Part shown: positions 9,966 to 21,200 of the stretch, piece after piece
Numbering within the stretch: the first letter of the stretch is position 1
Layout: each line of letters begins with the position of its first letter
NCBI RefSeq assembly: GCF_024323335.1
Contig: NC_066584.1
Location: 422,883,319 to 422,947,318 of the forward strand
Length of the DNA stretch: 64,000 nucleotides
From: Lathyrus oleraceus
Taxonomy: Eukaryota > Streptophyta > Magnoliopsida > Fabales > Fabaceae
Direction: 5' to 3'
Translations under genes and position numbers: made by a program
Notes under the pieces: generated by a model
The model's input: only the letters and a program-made list of their open reading frames with translations
Database searches by the model: none
What the model was told of the DNA's origin: nothing

Positions 9966-12205
9966 ACTTAATATTAACTATTTTTAAACTTAATATTTAA
10001 ATACTTTTAATTAATTTTAGATTTAAATATTTTTAATTACTTTTAAATTTTAATATTTTTAATTAATTTTTTATTTAAATATTTTTACTTAATTTTGAGT
10101 TTATTGGTTACAATGTATTTATTATTATAAATTACTATAAATATTAAAAAAATATTTGTAATAATATAAATATAATAGCATAATTTTTTTATTAAATACA
10201 TTTTCATATGTGAAGGGTAAAATATCCTTGCAAATGATAGATGAAAAAAGTTGTGGTATATGTAATACATATAGTAATGTTACCTTACAATGGTGTGAGG
10301 TGATTTTTATCTAAAAAAACTGCGACTGACGTTTTTACCTAGAGTTTACCTATTTTGTAAATGTTTTGTTGTGGGACCATTTTAAGAGTTATGAGGTGAT
10401 TTTTTCGCGGATTTTTTAGTGTTCATTCTTTATTTTTTATAAAATATAATATTATCATAAAAGTAAACTTAGACAGTCAATTAAAAACAATTAATTTTGG
10501 TCATGATTTTGCTATAGTAATAATCATTATATATGAAAGTCCAATCCAACAATGTAATAACTGCTCGAAATAACAAGTTTGGTAAAATTCCAAATCTTGA
10601 CAATGAGATCTAACAAATTGTAATCTTTACATGAAAGAGATAAAAAGAGAACCCACCTCAATAATATACTTAGTTTCAAGATTTTATTTCCTTGAAAGTA
10701 TAATAAAAAACATACTAAAGAAACTGTAGAGTGACCCTGCAGACAAGGGAATCAAATGAAGGAGTGGCTGTCACTTTTGAAGTTGCTGAAATAGGAGGGA
10801 AAATAAAAACATATACATATGCATATCCACTCATTAAATACAATACAATATTATGTTGAATAAATATTTACAGGACCCATATGAGAAAAAAAGTTTTACA
10901 TATAGACAAAAGGTTTAATTCACATGGGGTATGCATGTGATGTGAATGTACACTTACATTTTTTGTCTACCATGTGGAATGGATTAACCCTAACATTTTT
11001 ATCTGTCAACAGCTAAGCAATCCACCAATCTTATTATTCTTTTTTCTTTCTTTCTTTTTATTCCTTTCCTTGCATCTTGTCCAAGTTTATTTTGAAATCT
11101 CATAAATGAATTACACGTGCATGCACCACTAGATGATGTAAATTAAATTAATTAACAAAGTCAGATTTTATGGCCCAGCACATGAAAGGGTGACTGCTAA
11201 ATTAGGTATAGTTTCATTTTCTTAGAATTTAATAACCACTATACAATTGTAAGAAGAAAAAAAATACTACTCTCTCCATTTTAAAATATTTAAAGTTTAT
11301 TTTATAAGTTTATTTAATGGATAATGAGGTTTTTTTCATTTTGAGCGAGTTATAAATATTTTCTTTATTATTTATTATTACTATTTTGAATTACATTAAC
11401 TTTTATAATAAACGAGTTTTTTAATTTTAGTCTTTGTTGGCACTCGATTTTACAAAAATTTCAAAAAATAATTAGTATTTCCTTTAGTCATTTTGACGAG
11501 TTCTATTTTTTCTCCCTAATATGTCATTTAGTTTGTAGTCAATGTGTAAAACTAAAAAGATGGAAATTATAACTAGAAGAAAAAAGTTAAATTTGTCAGG
11601 GTTTAACCTCTCTAAAAACATAAAATCACTTCACAATGCACAAATATTAAAGCCATAAAAATATCTTGTAAAATAGTTCATCGCAACTTTTGGGTAAGGG
11701 TTTTAACATATTATAAAGTTGTCAAGGCTTAATCCCTTGCAAAATCTAGTAAAATAGCAGGCAAAATGAGTAGGGTTGGGGCATTTTTTGCTAAGGGTTA
11801 GGCAGTATAACGGTTTTGACTTTCAAAGAGTAATCTCTGACAATGTAGTATGACATTTTTAAATAAAATATATTTATATATTCTTTTAATATTTATAATA
11901 ATATAGTTATAATAAATAAACATTATTAAAATGATTAAATTTTAAGTTTTCAAGTTTACAAAAATAAAATTGAAATAGAATTATAAAAACTTAAAAATAA
12001 ATATTTCTAATTAAAGTCCAAATAAAAATTAATATTGCAAGTATTCAAAACAATTATCATATAATCAATCATTTTGAATTATTCCCCTCACTATCTTCCT
12101 CTACATCATGTTGTCCTTATCCACCAACTTATCCAAATCTACTTAATTCGCCAAAATCTCTATATTCACCACCAGAAGTTTTGTTCACCTATGAGAATAT
12201 AAATT
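9966..12205. other. AT-rich DNA without recognisable features
   Basis: Low-complexity A/T-rich sequence with many poly-A and poly-T runs. No open frame of protein-like composition, no LTR ends and no tRNA boxes were seen. A CTCTCTCCATTTTAAAATATTT motif near 11270 recalls the start of a Stowaway-type MITE, but no matching right end was found. Confidence 0.5.
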
Positions 12206-12800
12206 TATTATATCCCAAATTTTGCCCTATCTAATTCATCTGCATTCATCCATTAAGGTTCATTCATTTGTAGATAAATCATTCATTCTCATACATCCAT
12301 ATGCAATCATTTATTTATTTGTATCCGATTAGTTGATTTAGCTTCTTATGATCATTTCATTTAGTCATATAGGTCTAAATCAAGATTAAAAATTGAGAAC
12401 TCTCGGTCACCCTGTTTGATTTATATGTTCTGACCGACCCCTGCATTTCCCCATCTATTACATGTCCATAATCAATATTGATGTTGAATTTCACTTAACC
12501 TTTGTTAGAATGATGACTTAAGATTTTGATGATGATCTTTCATTAGATTTTCTAGTTGATTTTAATCAATCAGAACCATATTATTGCATTCATGCATATA
12601 CCTACCATACACCATGTCATTCATACATTTTATTTTTCCATACATTGTTTCATTACATGTCCTTGGTCGATATTTATTTTGCATCATTTTGAATGTTTGT
12701 TAGCATGGATGCTTAGAGATTTGTTTCATGACTTTTATTTAAGGTTTAACTTTGATTTAATTATTATGGCTATGTCTTTACATTGCATTTCAAAATGAGT
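12206..12800 (+). repeat. Possible relic of an Ogre-type LTR start
   Basis: TATATCCCAAATTTTGCCCT followed by a run of CATTCATC-type words resembles the first ~70 bp of Ogre LTRs (compare TGTAACACC and then AAAATTTGCCCTCC at 3330). No LTR end, PBS or coding remnant is visible, so this is at best a truncated old copy. The right border is arbitrary. Confidence 0.35.
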
Positions 12801-13461
12801 GTTATATGGTTTTATCTTGTCTTGATTCTTATCTATTAAGTTTTAGCAAAAAAAAAAGGGTTTATTTGATTTTTAAGTCTAAGTCTTATTTTTTATTCTT
12901 ATTTTGTGATTAAAAGTAGTAATAATAATAATTTAAATTTTTTTACAATTTAAAATTGGGACAAGAATTCTAAAAAAACTTGGTAATGATATTTGATTAT
13001 TTTATCTGGATTTAAATGAAGTTTTTGGTCTCATTTATAATTAGATATTTTTGTTGGGTTTTTTTTTCACTAGGGAGCATTGACATTTGAGGCTTTTTTT
13101 GTTTTGGAACAACACCTTTGTGAGAGACACACCATATATTCACCTAAAACCCTCAATATATGGTGTGCCTCTCACAAAGGTGTTGCTCTAAAAAGAAGAA
13201 GTCTCACAATGTTCAATACTCCCTAGTGAAAAACTCCCCCAACAAATGATATCATGAGCCTTTGGTTCGAGAAAGGGATCGGCTTATTTGCATCTAAAGT
13301 CAATGGCGCCACAAGGGTGGTGAATAAGAAACATTTCGTTGAAGAGTGTCAACGACGTCAAGGTGGTGAATAAGAAACGTTATGTGCGGTACAATAGTTT
13401 GTGGAAGTAAAAAGAACTTCCACTCGAGGGGGATCATTGTGGACTCACACTTGAGGGGGAG

Positions 13462-13672
13462 TGTTGAGAATGTATCAAGTATGAGTAGTGTGGGTAATAG
13501 TCCCACATTAGCTGGAAATATGGAGACTTGAGCATTTATAAGTGAGAGAACCCACTCACATACCACCTTAAGGTTTTGGGTGAATATGTGGTGTGTCTCT
13601 CACAAAGAGGTTGCTCTAGAAAAAGAAGTCCCACAATATTCAATGTTTCCTAGTAAAAAACTCCGCCAACAA
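13462..13672 (+). repeat. Full-length TRIM LTR (211 bp)
   Basis: Bounded by TGTTGAGAATG and CCGCCAACA. Preceded directly by the PPT-like GAGGGGGAG and followed two bases later by the PBS. It is the only complete direct-orientation LTR in the cluster and serves as the reference for the partial copies. Confidence 0.78.
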
Positions 13673-14499
13673 ATGGTATCGTGCGCATTTGGTTCGAAAA
13701 ATGGATCAGCTTAGTTGTACTGAAAGTCAACGGTGCCATTATGGTGAATAAGAAACGTTTCATTGAAGAGTGTCAACGGTGCCAGTGTGGTGAATAAGAA
13801 AGTTCCGATCGGTATAAGAGTTTGTGGAAGTAAAAAGAGCTTCCACTTGAGGGGGAGCATTGTGGACTCACACTTGAGGGGGAGTGTTGAGAATGTATCA
13901 GTGTGAGTAGTGTGGGTAATAGTCCCACATTGATTGGAAATATGGAGACTTGAGCATTTATAACACACCAGTTTACTTGTATTGAAAGTCAACAACACCA
14001 TTATGGTGAATGAGAAACGTTCCATTGAAGAGTGTCAATGGTGCCAGTGTGGTGAATAAGAAACATTCTGTTGAGAATGTATCAAGTGTGAGTAGTATGG
14101 GTAATATTCCCACATTGGTTTGAAATATGGAGACTTGAGTATTTATAACACACCACATATTCACCCAAAACCTTAAGGTGATATGAGGGTGGGTTCTCTC
14201 ACTTATAAATGCTCAAGTCTCCATATTTCCAACCAATGTAGGACTATTACCCACACTACTCACACTTGATACATTCTCAACACTCCCTCTCAAGTGTGAG
14301 TCTATAATGCTCCCCCTTAAGTGGAAGCTCTTTTTACTTCCACGAACTTTTGTACCGCGCTAAACGTTTCTTATTCATCACCTTGGCGCCGTTGACACTC
14401 TTTAACGAAACGTTTCGTATTCACCATCCTTATGGCATCGTTGGCTTTCGCTACAAGTAAGTCGGTCCCTTTCTCGAATCAAAGGCTCATGATATCATT

Positions 14500-14709
14500 T
14501 GTTAGAGGAATTTTTCACTAGGGAGCATTGAATATTGCGGGACTTCTTCTTTTTAGAGCAACACCTTTGTGAGAGACACACCACATATTCATCCAAAACC
14601 TTAAGATGATTGGTGGGTGGATTCTCTCACTTATAAATGCTAAAGTCTCCATATTTCCAACCAATATGAGACTATTACCCACACTACTCACACTTGATAC
14701 ATTCTCAAC
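14500..14709 (-). repeat. Inverted TRIM LTR (~210 bp)
   Basis: Reverse-complement copy of the LTR at 13462-13672, with the CTAGGGAG, CACCTTTGTGAGAGACAC and ACACTTGATACATTCTCAAC blocks in the expected inverted order. It is joined on its left to an inverted internal region containing the inverted PBS (GCTCATGATATCA near 14486). Confidence 0.75.
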
Positions 14710-16320
14710 TATTTTTTCTATTTCAAAATTCAAAAAAATAGTTTTTTGTCTCTACATCATAAAACAAAACAAAACAGGATTACAAATATATATCAGTAGG
14801 TTTTAGACACAAATTTTGTTTTACAGTAATTAAAACAAGAAAAATTAGGAAAAAGAGATGTCAAATGTACATATCAATAAGTTTCTCTTCACATAGAAGT
14901 TACATTTCTTAGTAACTGAAACATTTCTAAACAAAAAGCAATTTTAAGTGCATTAGTAAATTTACAACAAGTTTTGTACAATAACCAGAAAATAACAAAA
15001 GAATACAAAATTGATCCCATGTTTCCCTGCATATCATAACAATAACTCTGATCTTCTTGGATATAAATTTTGTCTTGTTGCTGCAGTAATAACAGAGAAG
15101 CAATTAGCATATTTCTCAGATACATAACTTGAATCAAAAGGTCAAGAGATGCAAGTAGGAAGAAGAGTATCATCAATTTAGGAATTACAACCGGTTTTCA
15201 TCAGGATAACCTAGAATCTCAATAGATTGAACCATTGTAAAATCTTATTATATTTAATCACCAAAATCCTAATTTGATTTCAATGGGCAATATAAAGAGG
15301 TATGCAATAGCAGAAGAACAAGAACACAGAAAAATAGCCATCCAATTTTTTTTCAAAAAGAGATGAAACATTTTCTTCAAACTATTAGACACAAAATTTC
15401 AAAAATCAGGATTCAAATTTCAAAGAATAATTTTTTTTAAAGTATCAAAATCTCAGCAATCCAACTATTTTCAAACAACCCGAGACAAATGTTTTCAAAC
15501 ATCCTGATACAAAATTTCGAACAAACTTAGAAAAGGTTCAAATAAACCATCCTAAAAATCCAAACAGAATCGAAATAGAAAGCAGAAGAGAAAACTTGCA
15601 AAATCAAGATTCGCTCTTTTTTTTCCGTTGATGTTTTCGTTGATTGACCTGCATCTGTTGTTGTGTTGTAATCGGTGTAGCTGAATCCGAGTAAGAGGTT
15701 TTGTTTCGATTTATGTGTTGGTTGATTCAAGGTCTTTTTCATGTTGTAGCTAGGTGGTTTTCGATTTCATTTTTACTCTTGTTTGTTAAATCATGGTTCT
15801 GAGGTTGTAAAAGCTTCAGTTTCCACGGTTGTTTTATTTCGATCTCAAACTGAAGATGACATTCTAAATTGATGATAATATTCGAAACTGAGAGAGATAT
15901 TGGGTTGATTTATTTTTTCGATTTGAGTTTGGATTTTTGGAATTGAGAAGCATCGTGTTTCTGTTTGGAGGTTAGAGGAAAATCATCGTGTTTTTTAGAA
16001 GAAATGGGTCAAACGGACGTGTAATGTGTTTTAGGGTTTCTTTCCCTTTTGTTTTTCTATAACCGAACCGAGTCGGAATTGACCCAACCTGTTGCCCCCA
16101 GCATGCGCCCTACATAGCCGAAACACTTCTCCATCGGCCTCACCCCCCCCCCCCTCCCCCTTTTACTTTTGTGCTTGTGGTGTTTGAGCCATTTAGGCAT
16201 GTTCATTACTTTTTTATTTACTGAATTATTTATTCACTTTTCTATAACATTAGCACTAATTAATAAATACCAATTATACTATGATATATTTTTATTCTAT
16301 TTCTATTTTTATCTATTTAC
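14710..16320 (-). other. Unassigned region; gene- or LTR-like on the minus strand
   Basis: Read on the minus strand from about 16080 there is GGTTATAGAAAAAC, then GAAACCCTAAAAC (a telo-box-like AAACCCTAA), a leader with several very short upstream frames, and an ATG-initiated 71-codon frame (15742-15527) whose middle ends in TTGCAAG before a pyrimidine-rich run. This looks like the promoter and leader of a plant gene or an LTR. The predicted peptides, including a hydrophobic 95-codon frame (15176-14889), resemble nothing I recognise. A C-rich run (16144-16160) lies just before the Ogre-2 truncation point. I do not call a gene. Confidence 0.35.
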
Positions 16321-17403
16321 TTCCAAAGCTCTCTTCTTCACCCAAATAGTGTAAGCTTCCAAAGCTACACAGTTGCACGGACCAAGCTTGGATCTTACCT
16401 TTCTATGCACATTATACCAAGCATGTATCATCCTTTTCTTCAAATGTTGGGGATCTTTACCCTCTTGATAGAAAAGACCTTCTAACTGAGTGCTATTAGG
16501 TTTATCTCTCAAGGGGAACCCAAGTTGACGACGAGCCAAAGCAAGGTTGTAGTTGATTCCTTCTTGTGTACCAATGAGAGGTACATTAGAGAATTCACCA
16601 CAACTATCAATAATATCCAAGCTACTCAATGCAAAATGATACCAAACAATATCATCATTAGTGAGAGACATAAGTCTCTGAGACCACCGTAGACATTGCT
16701 TGTTCTCCAAAAAAGTAGGCGTTTGAGGCAAGTGCGGAATAAACCACTTTTATAGAAGAGGAACACATCATACAATAGTCCCACCACCTTTATAATTCCT
16801 CAAATGCAAAGAGAAATACATGTCACCCAATAGAGTAGGAACATGATTCCCAATCAAGAAGATTCTAATGGCGTTAACATCAACAAAACTGTCAATGTTA
16901 GGGAACAAAGCTAGTTCATAGATCAACAATACAAAGATGGCTTCAAAAGCATCCATACTACCGGCTTGAGCAAAGACAGTAGCCTTACCAATGAGGAACT
17001 CTGAAGTCAACCCAAGAATACCTCTTTTCTTCACCAAATGAGCATCAATCTCAGATTTCTTCAAATGAAGAGCTTCAGCTATGACATGAGATCTGGGAAT
17101 CTCCTCCAATCCACTAAAAGGTACCTTGTCAGATACAAGTGTTCTCAAAAGATGGGCATACTCTTCTAACGTAGGCATAAGCTGATAATCAGGAAAAGTG
17201 AAACACCGATAAAGAGGGTCATAAAACTGAACCAAAACACTCAGAAGTCCTCCAACCACATTAGCAGATAACAGAGACAAAAGCTTCATATGACATTGCT
17301 TGATATCTAAGGGATCTAGTACAAAAGATGACAACTTCCTTAGGTCTTTCAAATCAGGACATCTGAAACTGTACTTCTTAGTGTTCCTTCGTCCATAATC
17401 CAT
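16321..17403 (-). pseudogene. Ogre-2 ORF1, truncated with two premature stops
   Basis: ORF1 is the extra frame that Ogre elements carry between the PBS and gag; its function is not established. The start ATG (17403-17401) is chosen because MDYGRRNTKKYSF aligns with MDKQRRNTKKYSF of Ogre-3. Shared blocks include FYDPLYRCFTFPDYQL, LPTLEEYAHLL and NIDSFVDVNAIRIF. Two in-frame stops lie in the 16732-16770 interval, the first after GGGTIV and the second just before KWFIPHLP; both sides stay in the same frame. Similarity to Ogre-3 ORF1 ends near VKKRA, where the element is cut. The domain may belong to the plant-mobile/DUF7745-like group; that assignment is from memory and unchecked. Confidence 0.82.
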
Positions 17404-18261
17404 GGTCTGAAAAATATTTGCAAATAAGACCTCAATTTCCTTAAAATTTATTTTTCTGTGATGAATTCTATGATGCGCATGTATGCATGAATGTAACAAT
17501 CACAAATAAGGGATCACACACAAAGCAAACACAAACAAAGGTCAAGGAATGGATCAAGTCATCATCAAGACCAATCATCCATTTTGGTGTATTATGGTTT
17601 TCACCTTATCAACACCCAAGTTCCATTGATATTGACAAAACTTGATCGGATCAACCGAGAATCAAAGGGTTTGTTATGAGTCATGAGCATGGAGTCAGGT
17701 TAAGAACCATTCTAAAGGAGTGTACTAAGGATAAAAACATGTAGATCATGTTCTATCAAAGTTCCCAGAGTCTTAACCCCATCTATCAGATATTACAGTT
17801 TAGGATGACTGACTCATCAACCCATAATATTCTCAAGAGAAACTCTTCTGAGTGTAGTATCACGTGACAACTGTTTTCAGGTCTACACCTAAACAGCCTC
17901 CGCACTACGTCCTAAATATGCCAAGTTGGTTTAAATGTTCTACGGTCCTCATATTCTCAGACCCCAAATCAGAGAGAGTAATGCCTAACCACAAATAACT
18001 TGCGTGACATTAGTAACTCCAAAAGGGTCTCCACTGAGTAGATAGGTCTCAAGCCAACTTGTTAAGGACTACTCCACACAAGTTGAACATGACTATACCG
18101 TCCTCCTATCTTAATTGAACTCAAGTTCGGGTTAGAACTTATCTCACCACTCAGAGATCACCAAGGATAATAGACAGATTATATCATAGAAACAATATAT
18201 ACAACCATCAAATATACAAATATATACACATAAAAAAGTAGGCTAAACCCACTGAGGACTA
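17404..18261 (-). other. Ogre-2 leader between PBS and ORF1
   Basis: Noncoding. It aligns in order with the Ogre-3 leader (59433-60332), for example the shared block around CACCAAAATGGATGATTG and a shared GACGTAGTGCG-type block. A TTTGCAAATA...TGGTCTG context precedes the ORF1 start. No unrelated insertion was seen. Confidence 0.6.
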
Positions 18262-18280
18262 CTCCCCAGCAGAGTTGGCA
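18262..18280 (-). other. Ogre-2 primer-binding site
   Basis: On the minus strand TGCCAACTCTGCTGGGGAG begins nine bases after the LTR end. It differs at two positions from the Ogre-3 PBS (TGGCGACTCTGCTGGGGA). Pea Ogre is reported to prime from tRNA-Arg; I take the tRNA identity from that knowledge and not from the sequence. Confidence 0.82.
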
Positions 18281-18289
18281 CTTAATTTT

Positions 18290-21200
18290 TGTAGAGGTAA
18301 ATTCATTACCATCAAGCTATGGATAAGCTTAACGTTAATAAAACCAGAGTCGCCACCGCGCTTTTATTGTTTCCAAAGGAAAAGGGAAAAGTACGAAAAA
18401 AACCCAAAGATAAGAAGTTTTCAAATCAAAACTAATAAAATGCCAGAGATTACAGGTAAGGGGGTTGGTTACACAGAGGGAAGGTGTTAGCACCCAAAGT
18501 GTCATAGGTACTCCTAGGGAGCCCTTTTTATGTGTGTATGTGTTTTTTGGTATAAAAGGTGTTTGAGAAAAATAGAGTGTGGGGATGAGAAAAGAATTCA
18601 TTGATTATATTTTTGTGTTTGACAAGACCTTCGGACTTATGCCTACGTACCAACATAAAAATGAGGGATCAAAACCTCGTAGGTCATGGTAAACATTTCA
18701 AAGAAGTTGGTGAGTTGCTTTTAGTCAAGAGTTTAATAATAAAGGCACAAAGGGCCAAAAGTTTGAATCGAGTTGTTAGTTCTTTTTGTCTTTTGAAATT
18801 TTGAGTCAATATGATTAAGTTTATTTACAAGATTGATTTAAGAAAAAGTTTGAAAATGCAATGGCATAAGGCCATAGTTTCTAATCATTAAAACAAAGTC
18901 TAAGTTTGAAATCACAAGCAAAGAAAGTTTTTGAAAAGAGGGAGAGATTTTGAAATTAAAGAAGGTGGGAAAAGATGAAGAGACTACCCTAAGCATAAAA
19001 TTAAAAGTTAAGAGTTGAAAAGATCTTACCAGTGGGATGCAATCCAACATACAAGAATGTCATATAGAAAACCCATTTTCCCTTTGGACTTTGAATCAAG
19101 TAATAATCAAGGATCAATTAGTAATATCTAGACATTATGAAGATCAAGGCATCAAATAAAGATAACCACATCCAAGAAAGCAATTCACATAGCTAGCAGT
19201 CTACTTTGTCTTCTCATGTATCAGATGAAATGTTCCTTGATCAACTCAGAGCAAAGCATCAGATACAAAATCAAGATAACAATTAAGCATAAAGACAGAG
19301 TAGCAGATAAATTCAAACAAGGTCCAAGGCTTTCCTCAAATGAAGGCTCAGTTCGCAATAGCTTGGTCTCAAAATGTTGGCATTGGCCAAGTCCTTTTTG
19401 CACAGGGAATGTTGCCTAGTTCTAAGTCCAAGAGTTCAAATCAAGATCAATAGTCCACCAAATGTTTTTTAGGGGTTTTGTTGTTATTAAATATTTTAAG
19501 GTCCTAAGACCACAAACAAAACCAAAACACACAAATAATATATACAATCATAAGATATGGCTCAAATGAGCAAAGTGAAAATGACATAAACATAAACAAG
19601 TTAAATGGAATGTAAATGGCAATGAATGATAAATGACTAAAATTTAAATTGCATAAAGTAAATGACTTGAAAGTAAAGCAATATTAACAAGAATTAGTCA
19701 AATGTTAGTCAAAGGTTAGTGGTAGTTTTTTTTAATTGATTAAGTCATTCTTTGGAGAATACTCAACCATTCATTCACAAGTATGAATCCTTAAACCAAG
19801 ACATCTTCCATGAGAAGGGCTCCAACTTGGATAATTCAACAAGTATGCCACTAGCTCTCATGAAAGGAAAAAAGGTCAAGTCTCCACACAATACCATGAA
19901 TAATGGGAGACTTACAATCTCACTTACTAGAATGATATGCCATTGGGGTCAAATTTAGCTCTATGTTAAGCAATCATAATTGGGCTTATGTAGAAGTCAC
20001 AACTATCTGAGATCGGGCAATAAAAATTTAGGCTTTAATGCATGTTAGAGATTTGGTATGAGGAACCAAACTCATAAAACATACCACACACTAAACAAAA
20101 AAGATCAATAGGGAGGGACCTATCTCAGTCATACTTGTATTGGTTCATCTAACACAAGGTCATTGATGAACCAATTAGCCTTAAGACATTTAGAGATTTC
20201 ATTTGTCAAATGAGGGAATGAGAGAGAATAGGGATGAAGATGAAGAGGGACAGGAGGATAGAAACACAAATTGACCAATGGAGGATTTTATCAAATCAAA
20301 ACCATTCATTCATTTTGGGAGATAAAATGTACATTTCATCAATCCCATAAATCCAATTATTTTGATCCAACAAAAGTTAAATCAACCTTGACCAAGGCCC
20401 AAACAGAAAGTCGAGCATCACAAGACCATAAAAATGGCTCAACATAATATTTAAACAATTATTCAATTAAAAAGCACATTGAAAATGAATTAAAATGCAT
20501 TTTAGTTTGGTCAAAACCTAAAATCCCTTCAAAACACCAAATAAATGGCCAAGGGATTTATCCTAGGTCAAACAAGATCAAAGTACCTTAGACAAAAAAT
20601 TTCACTATTTTTGAAAAGTCAGAAGTATTTTTAAATAATTAAAAATATGTACAAAAACATTTAATTCATGAAAAATATCAAAATTAATCCAAAAAATAAT
20701 TTTAATTCAGAATATGAAAGAGAAAAATATTTAAAGATTTTTGGTGAAAGTCCCATATTTTTTGGATTAAAAATAAAATTAATATGAATTAAACAAAATA
20801 AAAGGATTTAACATAAAATCAAAAATTAAAATAAAATAAGAAGAAACAAGGGCCATCAGATCTCCCTCATTAATTGAGGTGGTAGATCTGATGGTCACAC
20901 GCGCGCGTTCCATGGTAGTCTTGAGTCAACGTGATGTATGTGTGGTAATCAAAGGCAATGGCTCAGATTAGAACATCCAAACATGATCAGATGGCCAAGA
21001 AGTGTGCCAACACACCACCGGAGCTAGGGCTCCGGTCATCTTCTCTGATGACCTCCACCGGACTGGTCCAACTTCATCTCAATGGAAAATGAAAAACAAG
21101 GATACTATTTCAAAGAGAAAATGCTCGGGATCTCGAATCTGGACTCAACTTTCTCCAATTCCAAGTATATAAAAAGATACAGTGATTTGAATTTTGAGGA

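Larger units (their letters stand above)
13052..14709. mobile_element. TRIM-like mini-retrotransposon cluster, tandem and inverted
   Basis: A short LTR (TGTTGAGAATG...CAACA, about 210 bp) alternates with an internal region of about 212-217 bp. The internal region starts with a PBS of tRNA-iMet type (TGGTATCGTGCGC at 13675-13687) and ends in a PPT (GAGGGGGAG at 13453-13461). Order: an inverted LTR half (13052-13152) facing a direct LTR half (13154-13244); internal; full LTR (13462-13672); internal; truncated LTR (13885-13963); partial internal; truncated LTR (14069-14141); then inverted LTR (to 14282), inverted internal, inverted LTR (14500-14709). No coding capacity is present. The size and structure fit terminal-repeat retrotransposons in miniature. 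It does not look like Cassandra, because I see no 5S-like block. Confidence 0.75.

Noticed and set aside
10085..10270. 61-codon minus-strand frame
   Set aside because: AT-rich noncoding DNA with biased Ile/Lys/Tyr/Asn composition.
11268..11480. Stowaway-type MITE
   Set aside because: Only a left-end-like motif; no right inverted end and no TA duplication found.
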